From assembly GCA_013695405.1 (NCBI GenBank), contig JACDAO010000150.1:1-12869 (forward strand): a stretch of DNA of 12,869 nt. Reading direction: 5' to 3'. The stretch is from Acidobacteriota bacterium. Its GTDB lineage: Bacteria > Acidobacteriota > Vicinamibacteria > Vicinamibacterales > Vicinamibacteraceae. Position numbers and translations under genes: made by a program. Shown piece by piece: positions 6,431-12,869 of the stretch; the stretch's first letter is position 1; every line of letters begins with the position of its first letter. Under the pieces are notes generated by a model. It worked only from the letters and a program-made list of their open reading frames with translations. It was not told the origin of the DNA and made no database searches.

Positions 6431-7030
6431 GTGGCGGCGCCAGTGACGGCCCAGGCCGCCGACGACGCGCTGCGGGCGGCCACCGCACCGGTCCGCAAGC
6501 CGTCGATCTGGACGCGCGCCGCCGAGGAACTGCTCACCTGGTTCAAGACGCTGGCCTCGGCCGCCGTCTACGCCACCCTGATCGTGACCTTCGGCTTCCA
6601 GGTTGCCCGGGTCGAAGGCCAGAGCATGGCCCCGACCCTGGCCGACCAGGATCGACTGATCGTCAACAAGGCGGTGTACAAACTGGGCGACCCGCGACGC
6701 GGCGACATCGTGATGCTGTGGTACCCGGTCGACCCCGACAAGTCCTTCGTCAAGCGGGTAATTGCCGAAGCCGGCGAGAAGGTGCGGATCGTCGATGGCC
6801 GCGTCTTCGTCAATGACGTCCAGCTCGAGGACGCCTACGTGCCGAGCGAGTATCGCGGGCACGACGACTGGGGGCCGCAGGAGGTCCCGGAAGGCTACTA
6901 CTTCGTGATGGGCGACCATCGGAACAACAGCTCCGACAGCCGCCACTGGGGCTCGGTGCCCAAAAAGTACATCATCGGCAAGGTGCAGCTGCGCTGGTGG
7001 CCGCTGCCCACCGCGCAGGTCTTCGACTAG
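6431..7030 (+). CDS. lepB: signal peptidase I
   Basis: A 199-residue type I signal peptidase, which cleaves Sec and Tat signal peptides on the outer face of the cytoplasmic membrane. One hydrophobic segment (about 40-58) precedes the catalytic Ser65 in VEGQSMAPTL. The general-base lysine is K108 in SFVKRVIAEAGE, and GDHRNNSSDSR (161-171) is the family's late conserved box. The enzyme is short, close to Gram-positive or organelle types rather than E. coli LepB with its two membrane spans. The GTG at 6431 gives a 39-residue N-terminal tail but has no ribosome binding site; the GTG at 6443 is an alternative. It is the third gene of the kinase-regulator operon. Its TAG stop overlaps that of the convergent ferritin gene. 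Confidence 0.92.
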   Translation: MAAPVTAQAADDALRAATAPVRKPSIWTRAAEELLTWFKTLASAAVYATLIVTFGFQVARVEGQSMAPTLADQDRLIVNKAVYKLGDPRRGDIVMLWYPVDPDKSFVKRVIAEAGEKVRIVDGRVFVNDVQLEDAYVPSEYRGHDDWGPQEVPEGYYFVMGDHRNNSSDSRHWGSVPKKYIIGKVQLRWWPLPTAQVFD

Positions 7031-7554
7031 TGCGTGTGGCCGCCGCCGCCGCCGCCCTCGGACTGGCCGGCGGCGCGGGCGGCGAGATCGCGGTCGATCT
7101 CGAGCATCGCGCGCGCGTCGTTTCCCGCCATCTCGAGTCGCGCGATGATGTCGCGCGCTGACTTCTCTTCCTCGACCTGCTCGGTCACAAACCACTGCAG
7201 TTGCACGACGGCGGCGAAGTCCTTCTCCCCCATCGCCTGCTCGTAGAGCGCGTCGATCTGCTTGCTGACCTGCTCTTCCTGGGCCAGCGCGGCGCGAAAC
7301 ACCTCGATCAGGGTCGTCGCGTGCGTCGTCTCCACCTGGATCCTGCGCAGGGACACCGAATGATTGCGGTCGTGGATGAAGTCGAAGAGGCGGAGCGCGT
7401 GCTCGCGCTCCTCGTCGCTCTGCACCCGGAACCAGTGCGCGGCGCCCGGGAAGTTCAGGTCCTCGCAGACGCCTGACATTGCCAGGTAACTGTGTGATGC
7501 GGACAGTTCGTTGTTGACCTGATCATTGATCGCCTCGTACACCTTGGCACCCAT
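7027..7554 (-). CDS. ftnA: bacterial non-haem ferritin
   Basis: This 175-residue ferritin has the ferroxidase residues E16 (NNELSASHSYLAMS), E49 and H52 (SDEEREHA), a Glu at 93 or 94, Q126 and E129 (WFVTEQVEEE), matching E. coli FtnA with a shift of one. It should form a 24-subunit cytoplasmic cage that oxidises and stores iron. The C-terminus is unusual: six glycines then HTH, which could bind metal or face the cage. GGAG 8 nt before the ATG supports the start. A perfect 18-base-arm palindrome (7581-7600) lies 27-46 nt upstream and may be an operator. The stop codon shares the tetranucleotide CTAG with the signal peptidase stop. Confidence 0.93.
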   Translation of the reverse strand: MGAKVYEAINDQVNNELSASHSYLAMSGVCEDLNFPGAAHWFRVQSDEEREHALRLFDFIHDRNHSVSLRRIQVETTHATTLIEVFRAALAQEEQVSKQIDALYEQAMGEKDFAAVVQLQWFVTEQVEEEKSARDIIARLEMAGNDARAMLEIDRDLAARAAGQSEGGGGGGHTH

Positions 7555-7580
7555 CGGTTCGTCTCCGTTTGCGAGGTTTC

Positions 7581-7600
7581 GCGTCGGACAAGTCCGACGC
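7581..7600. promoter_or_regulatory. 20-bp palindrome upstream of ferritin
   Basis: GCGTCGGAC and GTCCGACGC are perfect 9-bp inverted arms with AA at the centre, placed 27 nt upstream of the ferritin start. The two-base centre is too small for a good RNA hairpin, so a dimeric repressor site is more likely. It does not resemble the AT-rich Fur box. A mobile palindromic repeat is the alternative. Confidence 0.5.
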
Positions 7601-7604
7601 CTAC

Positions 7605-7640
7605 GCCCTGTCCTGCGCCCTGTCCTGCGCCCTGTCCTGC
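7605..7640. repeat. three tandem copies of a 12-bp repeat
   Basis: GCCCTGTCCTGC is repeated exactly three times, and a degenerate part copy (GCCTGTCCTGC) follows at 7652-7662. The array lies in the 138-nt gap between the acyl-CoA synthetase stop and the ferritin start. Exact identity suggests recent slippage or expansion. Confidence 0.9.
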
Positions 7641-7660
7641 GCCTGTGCCACGCCTGTCCT

Positions 7661-7679
7661 GCGGCCGTTCTCGGGCCGC
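7661..7679 (-). terminator. hairpin downstream of the acyl-CoA synthetase gene
   Basis: GCGGCC and GGCCGC form a perfect 6-bp GC stem around a 7-nt loop, beginning 13 nt after the synthetase stop codon. No T-run follows on the minus strand, so intrinsic termination is uncertain. Confidence 0.3.
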
Positions 7680-7692
7680 CATCCTCGCCCCG

Positions 7693-9555
7693 TCAACCCT
7701 CGTATAGCCGATCGACAACCAATTGCCAACGTTGAAGGACCACCCTGCGCCTCAACTTCATTGTCGGTGTCAACTCGCCGCCGGCGATGCTGAACTCGCT
7801 GGGCAGCAGCGCGATCTTCTTCAACCGCTCGAATTGCGCCAGGTCGCCGTTGAGCGCGTCGACGACCTCCTGAAAAAGCGAGACGACGTCAGCGCGCGCG
7901 ACCAGCGACTCGCGCGACCCGGTCGCCATCCCGAGCACGCGTAGCCGCTGTTCGAGCGCCGGAAAGTCTGGCACCAGCAGCACCGCCGGAAAGTTGCGTC
8001 CCTCCCCCACCACCATCGCCTCGGCGACCAGCGGGTGCCGCTTGAGCACCGCCTCGATCGGCGCCGGCGCGATCTTCTTGCCACCCGAGGTGACCAGCAG
8101 TTCCTTCTTGCGGTCGGTGATCGCCAGGTAGCCGTCGGCGCTGAGCGTGCCGATGTCGCCGGTGTGGAACCAGCCGTCGACGATTGCCGCGGCTGTGTCC
8201 TCGGGCCGATGCCAGTAGCCGCGCATCACGTGCGGCCCCCGGGTCAGGATCTCGCCGTCGGCGGCGATGCGCACCTGCACGCCGTCGACCGCGCATCCGA
8301 CCGTGCCGAAGCGCGGCGCGACGAGCGGGTTGACGGTGATCACCGGCGAGGTCTCGGTCAGGCCATAGCCTTCGATCAGCCGCAGGCCGACCGCGTGGAA
8401 GAACGACGCGATGTGCGCCGGCAGGGCCGCGCTGCCCGAGACGGCGAGCCGCAGGCGGCCGCCGACGCGCGCGCGAATCTTGGCCGCCACCAGGCCGTCG
8501 GCCACCGACTCCTGCATCTTCAGGATCACCGGCACCGGCTGTCCGTCGCGGCGCAGCGCGGCGACCTCGGTGCCGACCCGTACCGCCCAGTCGAACAACC
8601 CCCGCCGGTAGCTCGGGCCGCTGGCCACCGCCTCGAGGATTCGGCCGTGCAGTTTCTCGTACACCCGAGGCACGCCGGTCATGACCGTCGGCCGGGCCGC
8701 CTGCAGATCGCGGGCGAGCGTGTCGAGCGACTCGGCGTGGACCACGGTCACCCCCTCGTACAGATAGAGGAAGCTGACCATCCGCTCGAACACGTGACTG
8801 AGCGGCAGGTAGCTCAGCGCCACATCGTCTGGGGTCAGGCGCAGCACCGGCGCGACCGCCATGACGTTGGACAGCACGTTCCCGTGCGTCAGCATCACGC
8901 CCTTGGGCTCGCCGGTGGTGCCCGATGTGTAGATGATCGTCAGCAGGTCGTCGGCCGCGACGGCGGCGATGCCGGCCTCGTAGCGGCCCACCGCCTCACC
9001 GTCGGCGGCGAGCGTCCGTCCCCGTGCCAGCACGACTTCGAGACGCAGCACGGTGTGACTGCCACGCACGACGTCTGGCGGCGCCTCGTCGGTGAAGACG
9101 ACGATGAATTCGAGGGTGGGCAGCAGGTGCCTGACGTCGAGGATCTTGGCGGCCTGCTGGGCGTCGGAGACGAACACGCCGCGCGCCCCGGAGTCCTGCA
9201 GGATGTAGCGTGCCTGCTGGGCGGACAGGGTCGGATAGATCGGCACCGTCACGCCGCGGCTGGTGATGATGCCGAGGTCGGCCAGCAGCCACTCGCGCCG
9301 CGTCTCGGACATGATCGCCACCCGGTCGCCCGGGGTCACGCCCATGTCGGCGAGGGCCAGACCGATCGCGCGCACCCGGTCGAGCAGGTCGGCGCTCGAG
9401 CACGAGGTCAGGCCGTCGGCGGTCGACGACTGCAGCAGCACCGGCCGGTCGTACCGGCGCGCCACGTCGGCCGGCAATTCGGCGAGCGTCCGGATCCGCG
9501 AGACCTGGGACGGCGGGAAGATGTACGGACGGTGGGGCGCGACGGCGACGGCCAT
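7693..9555 (-). CDS. long-chain fatty acid-CoA ligase (AMP-forming)
   Basis: This 620-residue member of the adenylate-forming superfamily activates a fatty acid to acyl-AMP and then acyl-CoA. The phosphate loop IIYTSGTTGEPKGV is at 207-220, the fatty-acid gate region YLPLSHVFERM at 249-259, EGYGLTETSPVI at 395-406, GWFHTGDIG at 461-469, and the hinge DRKKELLVTSGGKKIAPAPIE at 481-501. The late lysine is K600 in GGELTPTMKLRRR. The layout matches FadD15-type long-chain synthetases, used for beta-oxidation or lipid remodelling. The ATG has GAGG 8 nt upstream. It follows moaC after 43 nt, a gap filled by the 7-bp repeat, and is probably in the rex-moaC transcript. Chain-length preference cannot be read from the sequence. 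Confidence 0.9.
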   Translation of the reverse strand: MAVAVAPHRPYIFPPSQVSRIRTLAELPADVARRYDRPVLLQSSTADGLTSCSSADLLDRVRAIGLALADMGVTPGDRVAIMSETRREWLLADLGIITSRGVTVPIYPTLSAQQARYILQDSGARGVFVSDAQQAAKILDVRHLLPTLEFIVVFTDEAPPDVVRGSHTVLRLEVVLARGRTLAADGEAVGRYEAGIAAVAADDLLTIIYTSGTTGEPKGVMLTHGNVLSNVMAVAPVLRLTPDDVALSYLPLSHVFERMVSFLYLYEGVTVVHAESLDTLARDLQAARPTVMTGVPRVYEKLHGRILEAVASGPSYRRGLFDWAVRVGTEVAALRRDGQPVPVILKMQESVADGLVAAKIRARVGGRLRLAVSGSAALPAHIASFFHAVGLRLIEGYGLTETSPVITVNPLVAPRFGTVGCAVDGVQVRIAADGEILTRGPHVMRGYWHRPEDTAAAIVDGWFHTGDIGTLSADGYLAITDRKKELLVTSGGKKIAPAPIEAVLKRHPLVAEAMVVGEGRNFPAVLLVPDFPALEQRLRVLGMATGSRESLVARADVVSLFQEVVDALNGDLAQFERLKKIALLPSEFSIAGGELTPTMKLRRRVVLQRWQLVVDRLYEG

Positions 9556-9570
9556 TCGGAGTGCCTCGGG

Positions 9571-9619
9571 TGATGCGTGATGCCTGATGCCTGATGCCTT
9601 ATGCCTGATGCGTGATGCC
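9571..9619. repeat. seven tandem copies of a 7-bp repeat (TGATGCC)
   Basis: The units read TGATGCG, TGATGCC three times, TTATGCC, TGATGCG, TGATGCC. The array fills the gap between moaC and the acyl-CoA synthetase gene and extends into the last codons of moaC. The moaC stop codon (TAA on the minus strand, 9601-9599) is created by the single variant unit TTATGCC. Because 7 is not a multiple of 3, gain or loss of a unit upstream of that stop would change the MoaC C-terminus. Confidence 0.93.
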
Positions 9620-10126
9620 TGTTCGCTTCCTGTGCTGTACGTCTCCGCTCTGCCCGCCCTGCTTCTCGGTCAGCATGATCGCCTCGATGACCATCGACCG
9701 GTCTGCGGCCTTGAGCATGTCGTAGACGGTCAGGGCCGCGACGCTGACCGCGGTCAGCGCTTCCATCTCGACGCCGGTCGCACCGGTCGTCCTGACGGTG
9801 GCGGCAATCGCGACGCCGCCACGGGCCAGTTCGACGTGGACCTCGATCCCCGACAGCGCCAACGGATGACAGAGCGGGATCAAGTCCGAGGTCCGCTTGG
9901 CGGCCAAGATGCCGGCAATCCGCGCTGCCTGCAGCGGATCGCCCTTCTCGACCGCGCCGGTGCGGATCAGTCGCCGCGCCGCCGCCGAGACCCTGACGAA
10001 CCCCTGCGCCACCGCGCGACGCGCCGTCGCCGGCTTGTCCGAGACGTCGACCATCCTGACGCGTCCCTCGGCGTCGCTGTGGGTCAGCCTGTGCGTCGGT
10101 GCGCGCTTACGTGTCGAGGCTGCCAT
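9599..10126 (-). CDS. moaC: cyclic pyranopterin monophosphate synthase
   Basis: MoaC converts 3',8-cH2GTP to cyclic pyranopterin monophosphate, an early step of molybdenum cofactor synthesis in the cytoplasm. The 175-residue protein has [19 protein letters not shown] at 14-32, [13 protein letters not shown] (K61) at 61-73, [13 protein letters not shown] (H87) at 77-89, [11 protein letters not shown] (118-128) and YDMLKAAD with D136 and K139, so all expected catalytic residues are present. The start overlaps the last 20 nt of rex, pointing to one operon. The final 15 or so residues (after about 160) go beyond the usual family end and are partly encoded by the 7-bp repeat. No other Mo-cofactor gene is nearby. 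Confidence 0.95.
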   Translation of the reverse strand: MAASTRKRAPTHRLTHSDAEGRVRMVDVSDKPATARRAVAQGFVRVSAAARRLIRTGAVEKGDPLQAARIAGILAAKRTSDLIPLCHPLALSGIEVHVELARGGVAIAATVRTTGATGVEMEALTAVSVAALTVYDMLKAADRSMVIEAIMLTEKQGGQSGDVQHRKRTGITHQA

Positions 10127-10772
10127 TGGCGAGGAAGAACGACAGGCTCTCGAAGGTGATGGTCAGGTCCATGTTCTTGAGTTTCACCTTCTCGGGCACG
10201 CGCAGGTGTCCCGGCGAGAAATTCAGGATCGCCCGGATCCCGCACGCGACCACGGCGTCCACCGCCAGTTGCGCCGCCTCGGCCGGCACCGCAATCACCG
10301 CGATGTCGATCCGTTCGCGCTCGACCAGGCGCTCGAGGTCGCGGGCGTGGCGGATCGGCACGCCACTGCGCGAGTACTGTCCGATCTTGTCACGCGCGGT
10401 GTCGAGCAGCGCGACCACGTCGAACCCGTCCTGACGGAAGCCTGCGTAATCGGCCAGCGCCAGTCCGAGGTTGCCGGCCCCGACGATCACCACCTTGATG
10501 CTGCGATCGAGCCCGAGGATCTGGCGCAGGTGCCGCTTCAGGTCCTTGACGTAGTAGCCGACCCCGCGGATGCCGAATTCGCCGAAATGCGCCAGGTCCT
10601 TGCGGATTTGCGCGGCGTTGAGCTGGAACTGCGTGGCCAGACCCTGCGACGAGATGGTGTTGACCGCGGCGGTGTCGAGCACCTCGAGACAGCGCAGGTA
10701 CACCGACAGCCGTGCGGTGGTCAGCTCGGAGACCTGCTCGGCCGGCGCACGATCGCGTGCGGTTTCGCTCAC
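10107..10772 (-). CDS. rex: redox-sensing transcriptional repressor Rex
   Basis: The 221-residue protein has the Rex winged helix (about 15-85: [34 protein letters not shown]), a Rossmann NADH-binding site with [10 protein letters not shown] at 97-106, the [26 protein letters not shown] segment (162-187) and the C-terminal domain-swapped helix [10 protein letters not shown]. Rex represses respiratory and fermentative genes until a high NADH/NAD ratio releases it. The GTG at 10772 is chosen because TACAAT lies exactly 6 nt upstream; the frame is open further upstream but that part overlaps the divergent transporter gene. It heads the rex-moaC-acyl-CoA synthetase run. A weak Rex-box-like TTGTAAAccgTTCGCGC at 10780-10796 overlaps the promoter and could allow autoregulation. 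Confidence 0.95.
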   Translation of the reverse strand: MSETARDRAPAEQVSELTTARLSVYLRCLEVLDTAAVNTISSQGLATQFQLNAAQIRKDLAHFGEFGIRGVGYYVKDLKRHLRQILGLDRSIKVVIVGAGNLGLALADYAGFRQDGFDVVALLDTARDKIGQYSRSGVPIRHARDLERLVERERIDIAVIAVPAEAAQLAVDAVVACGIRAILNFSPGHLRVPEKVKLKNMDLTITFESLSFFLANGSLDT

Positions 10773-10778
10773 CGGCGG

Positions 10779-10784
10779 ATTGTA
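10779..10784 (-). promoter_or_regulatory. -10-like TACAAT, possible leaderless promoter of rex
   Basis: TACAAT matches the -10 consensus at five of six positions and ends 6 nt before the rex GTG, with only CCGCCG between. No Shine-Dalgarno and no clear -35 is visible. The intergenic region to the divergent transporter start is 42 nt, so the two promoters must overlap. Confidence 0.5.
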
Positions 10785-10814
10785 AACCGTTCGCGCAGTG
10801 TAGGATGGCGAGCC

Positions 10815-12755
10815 ATGGCCCAGCCCAGTTTCACGCCGTACGTGCCCGCCGACCAGGCGCCACCCGAGTTCACGGCCAAGGCCGTGCTGCTGGGCGCGTT
10901 GTTCGGCCTGCTGTTCGGCGCCTCGACCGTCTACCTGGGCCTGCGCGCCGGGCTCACGGTGAGCGCCTCGATCCCGATCGCGGTGCTGGCGATCTCGGTG
11001 CTCAAGCGCTTCGGCGGCTCGACCATCCTCGAGAACAACATGGTCCAGACCATCGGTTCGGCCGGCGAGTCGGTAGCGGCCGGCGTGGTCTTCACGATCC
11101 CGGCGCTGATCTTTCTGACGCCGTACGGCCCAGGCTACTTCAATTACTTCCAGATCACGATGCTGGCCTTCGGCGGCGGCATCCTCGGCGTGCTGCTGAT
11201 GGTGCCGTTGCGCCGTGCGCTGATCGTCAAGGAACACCGCGTGCTGCCCTATCCCGAAGGCACCGCCTGCGCCGACGTGCTGGTGGCCGGCGAGCGCGGC
11301 GGGCAGCTGGCCGCGCTGGTCTTCCAGGGCCTCGGCGTCGGCATGCTGTTCAAGGCGCTGCCGTGGATCCTCCAGCTGATTCGGCCGGAAGTCGGCTACA
11401 CCACGTCGAAGACCAGCGCCTTTCCCAACGCGACGCTCAACGTCGACATCTCACCCGAGTACATGGGCGTCGGCTACGTGATCGGCCCGCGCATCGCTGG
11501 CGAGATGGTCGCTGGCGGCGTGCTGTCGTGGATGCTGCTGCTGCCGCTGCTGACGATTCTCGGCGCCTACATTCCGGTGCCGTTTCCGCCGGCGCCGCCT
11601 GACGGCCTGCGCATCATCGACATGTCGCCCGGCCAGATCTGGGGCCAGTACATCCGCTACATCGGCGCTGGCGCGGTGCTGGCGGCCGGGCTGATCACGC
11701 TGGCACGGACGATTCCCACCATTGTCGGATCGTTCCGGGACAGCGTGAAGGACTTCCGCACCGACCAGGCCGGCCGCACCCAGATGCGCACCGAACGCGA
11801 CCTGCCCGCGAGCGTCGTGCTCGGCGGCACGCTGCTGCTGGCCGTGGTGCTGGCGGTGGCGCCCGGCATGCCGACCCAGGGCAACCCGCTGGCCGCGCTG
11901 CTGGTGATCGTGTTCGGCTTCTTCTTCGTCACCGTCGCCTCCCGCATCGTCGGCCTGATCGGCAGCTCGTCGAGCCCGGTCTCGGGGATGACGATTGCCA
12001 CGCTGATCCTGACCTGCACGATCTTCGTGAGCATCGGCTGGACCGGCGACCTGTACGCGCCGATCGCGCTGACGGTCGGCGCGATGGTCTGCATTGCCGC
12101 CGCCAATGCCGGCGCCACGTCGCAGGATCTGAAGACCGGCTACCTGGTCGGGGCGACGCCGCGGTCGCAGCAGATCGGCCTGATCATCGGCGTGATCGTC
12201 TCGGCGCTGATCATCGGCGTGACCACGCTCTACCTGCACAAGGTGATGGTGATCGGCTCCAATGCCCTGCCGGCGCCGCAGGCGACGCTGATGTCGACGA
12301 TTATCCGCGGGCTGCTCAGCCAGAACCTGCCCTGGGGCCTGGTCCTGACCGGCGTGTTCCTGGCGGTGACGATGGAGTTGTGCGGGGTGCGGTCGCTGTC
12401 GTTCGCGGTGGGTGCCTACCTGCCAATCGCGACCACCGCGCCGATCTTCGTCGGCGGCGTGGTGCGCAGCCTGGTCGAGCGGTCGACCGGGCACCGCGAC
12501 GAGTCCGAGGTCAGTGCCGGCACGCTGTTCAGCTCCGGCTTGATTGCCGGCGGCTCGATTGCCGGCATCCTCTACGCGGTGCTGTACGGGTCGCGCGACT
12601 ACATGCCCGGCTGGGCGCGGGTCGAGGACGCGCAGGAGAGCCTGGGCCGCATCCCCGCGCTGCACGAAGGGACGGCCGGGCATGTGATCGGCCTGTGTGT
12701 CTTCCTGCTCCTCGGGGTGATCCTGACCCGGGTTGGCCGGCGCCGGGTCAACTGA
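10815..12755 (+). CDS. OPT-family oligopeptide transporter
   Basis: This 646-residue polytopic membrane protein has many hydrophobic segments, about 14 by eye. Family marks are [18 protein letters not shown] (37-54), [18 protein letters not shown] (73-90) with the following TIPAL, and [13 protein letters not shown] (144-156). OPT proteins are proton-coupled importers of oligopeptides or, in the YSL branch, metal chelates; bacterial members of this length are usually annotated as peptide transporters. The substrate cannot be decided here. The ATG at 10815 follows GGCGAGCC, which may serve as a weak ribosome binding site. The gene is divergent from rex across 42 nt, so Rex could influence its transcription. 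A GC-rich hairpin spans the stop codon. Confidence 0.92.
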   Translation: MAQPSFTPYVPADQAPPEFTAKAVLLGALFGLLFGASTVYLGLRAGLTVSASIPIAVLAISVLKRFGGSTILENNMVQTIGSAGESVAAGVVFTIPALIFLTPYGPGYFNYFQITMLAFGGGILGVLLMVPLRRALIVKEHRVLPYPEGTACADVLVAGERGGQLAALVFQGLGVGMLFKALPWILQLIRPEVGYTTSKTSAFPNATLNVDISPEYMGVGYVIGPRIAGEMVAGGVLSWMLLLPLLTILGAYIPVPFPPAPPDGLRIIDMSPGQIWGQYIRYIGAGAVLAAGLITLARTIPTIVGSFRDSVKDFRTDQAGRTQMRTERDLPASVVLGGTLLLAVVLAVAPGMPTQGNPLAALLVIVFGFFFVTVASRIVGLIGSSSSPVSGMTIATLILTCTIFVSIGWTGDLYAPIALTVGAMVCIAAANAGATSQDLKTGYLVGATPRSQQIGLIIGVIVSALIIGVTTLYLHKVMVIGSNALPAPQATLMSTIIRGLLSQNLPWGLVLTGVFLAVTMELCGVRSLSFAVGAYLPIATTAPIFVGGVVRSLVERSTGHRDESEVSAGTLFSSGLIAGGSIAGILYAVLYGSRDYMPGWARVEDAQESLGRIPALHEGTAGHVIGLCVFLLLGVILTRVGRRRVN

Positions 12756-12770
12756 CCGACCCCGGCCGGC
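12736..12770 (+). terminator. GC-rich hairpin spanning the transporter stop codon
   Basis: The arms GCCGGCGCCGGGTC (12736-12749) and GACCCCGGCCGGC (12758-12770) pair over 11 bases with an internal bulge around an 8-nt loop that contains the stop. There is no T-run, so it may reduce readthrough or protect the message 3' end rather than terminate on its own. Confidence 0.35.
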
Positions 12771-12783
12771 GTCGATACTGGAT

Positions 12784-12869
12784 ATGGGCGCGAGGCTGCT
12801 GCTGTCGGTACTGGTGACGATGGGTCTGGTGGCGCCGGTGCAAGGTCAGATCCGGGCCGAGCCTACAAC
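12784..12869 (+). CDS. 5' end of a predicted secreted protein, cut by the window edge
   Basis: An ATG 28 nt after the transporter stop opens 28 whole codons to the edge: one Arg, then a leucine-valine core (LLLSVLVTMGLVAPV), then VQGQIRAEPT. This is a typical Sec signal peptide with probable cleavage after the Gly of VQG; no lipobox Cys is present. It would be a substrate of the signal peptidase encoded in the window. No clear ribosome binding site precedes the ATG. The mature protein is outside the window, so no function can be given. It may be co-transcribed with the transporter, for example as a periplasmic peptidase or binding protein, but that is a guess. Confidence 0.55.
   Translation, partial: MGARLLLSVLVTMGLVAPVQGQIRAEPT

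Noticed and set aside
7581..7662. CRISPR-like array near ferritin
   Set aside because: The 12-bp units abut each other with no spacers, so this is a simple tandem repeat.
8035..9573. 512-codon plus-strand ORF opposite the acyl-CoA synthetase
   Set aside because: Antisense shadow; the minus frame carries the full set of adenylate-forming motifs.
9897..10814. N-terminal extension of the transporter frame back to 9897
   Set aside because: The upstream part is antisense to moaC and rex and has no transporter-like sequence; the ATG at 10815 gives the normal family N-terminus.
10773..11237. N-terminal extension of the Rex frame to 11237
   Set aside because: It would lie antisense to the transporter gene and is charged low-complexity sequence; Rex homology starts after the GTG at 10772.

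Overview
The window is GC-rich DNA of mostly chromosomal, housekeeping character. Gene content and style suggest a soil or sediment bacterium of the Acidobacteriota, perhaps a Vicinamibacteria-like lineage. The pointers are a LytS/LytTR pair, Rex next to moaC, an OPT-family transporter, a fused homocysteine methyltransferase/MTHFR protein, an isolated nuoI, and many GTG starts. This placement is an inference from gene style, not from a marker gene.

Region 1 (about 1-1112, minus strand) is the accessory-looking part. Read on the minus strand it runs: an intact nucleotidyltransferase gene, a 42-bp repeat, a frameshifted remnant of an AAA-type ATPase, a second copy of the repeat (38/42 identical), and then the start of a further ORF with a strong ribosome binding site that runs off the window edge. 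One repeat copy after each small gene is the layout of a gene-cassette array. The repeats also have a folded, spaced-box structure reminiscent of integron attC sites, though the outer boxes are poor matches.

Region 2 (1143-4238, minus strand) holds nuoI, a YitJ-like homocysteine S-methyltransferase/MTHFR fusion, and a PmtA-like phospholipid N-methyltransferase. The first two are separated by 3 nt. The third probably has its own promoter. The methyl-transfer theme (methionine supply, then SAM-dependent lipid methylation) may be functional. The MTHFR half of the fusion has lost the residues expected at three catalytic positions.

Region 3 (4298-7030, plus strand) is an operon of a LytS-type membrane histidine kinase, its LytTR response regulator (1 nt apart) and signal peptidase I. 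It converges on a ferritin gene, and both genes stop within one CTAG tetranucleotide.

Region 4 (7027-10772, minus strand) runs rex, moaC (20-nt overlap with rex), a long-chain acyl-CoA synthetase and ferritin. Short tandem repeats lie in both larger gaps: a 7-bp repeat that supplies the moaC stop codon, and a 12-bp repeat beside an 18-bp-arm palindrome upstream of ferritin.

Region 5 (10815-12869, plus strand) carries an OPT-family transporter divergent from rex, then the start of a secreted protein cut by the window edge.

Three starts (nuoI, the lytS-like gene and rex) have a TACACT or TACAAT hexamer exactly 6 nt before the start codon and no Shine-Dalgarno sequence, which suggests leaderless transcription. 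No RNA gene, CRISPR array, transposase or integrase was seen. The window does not reveal a clearly new multi-gene system. The best leads are the repeat-delimited cassette-like region and the MTHFR domain with altered catalytic positions.
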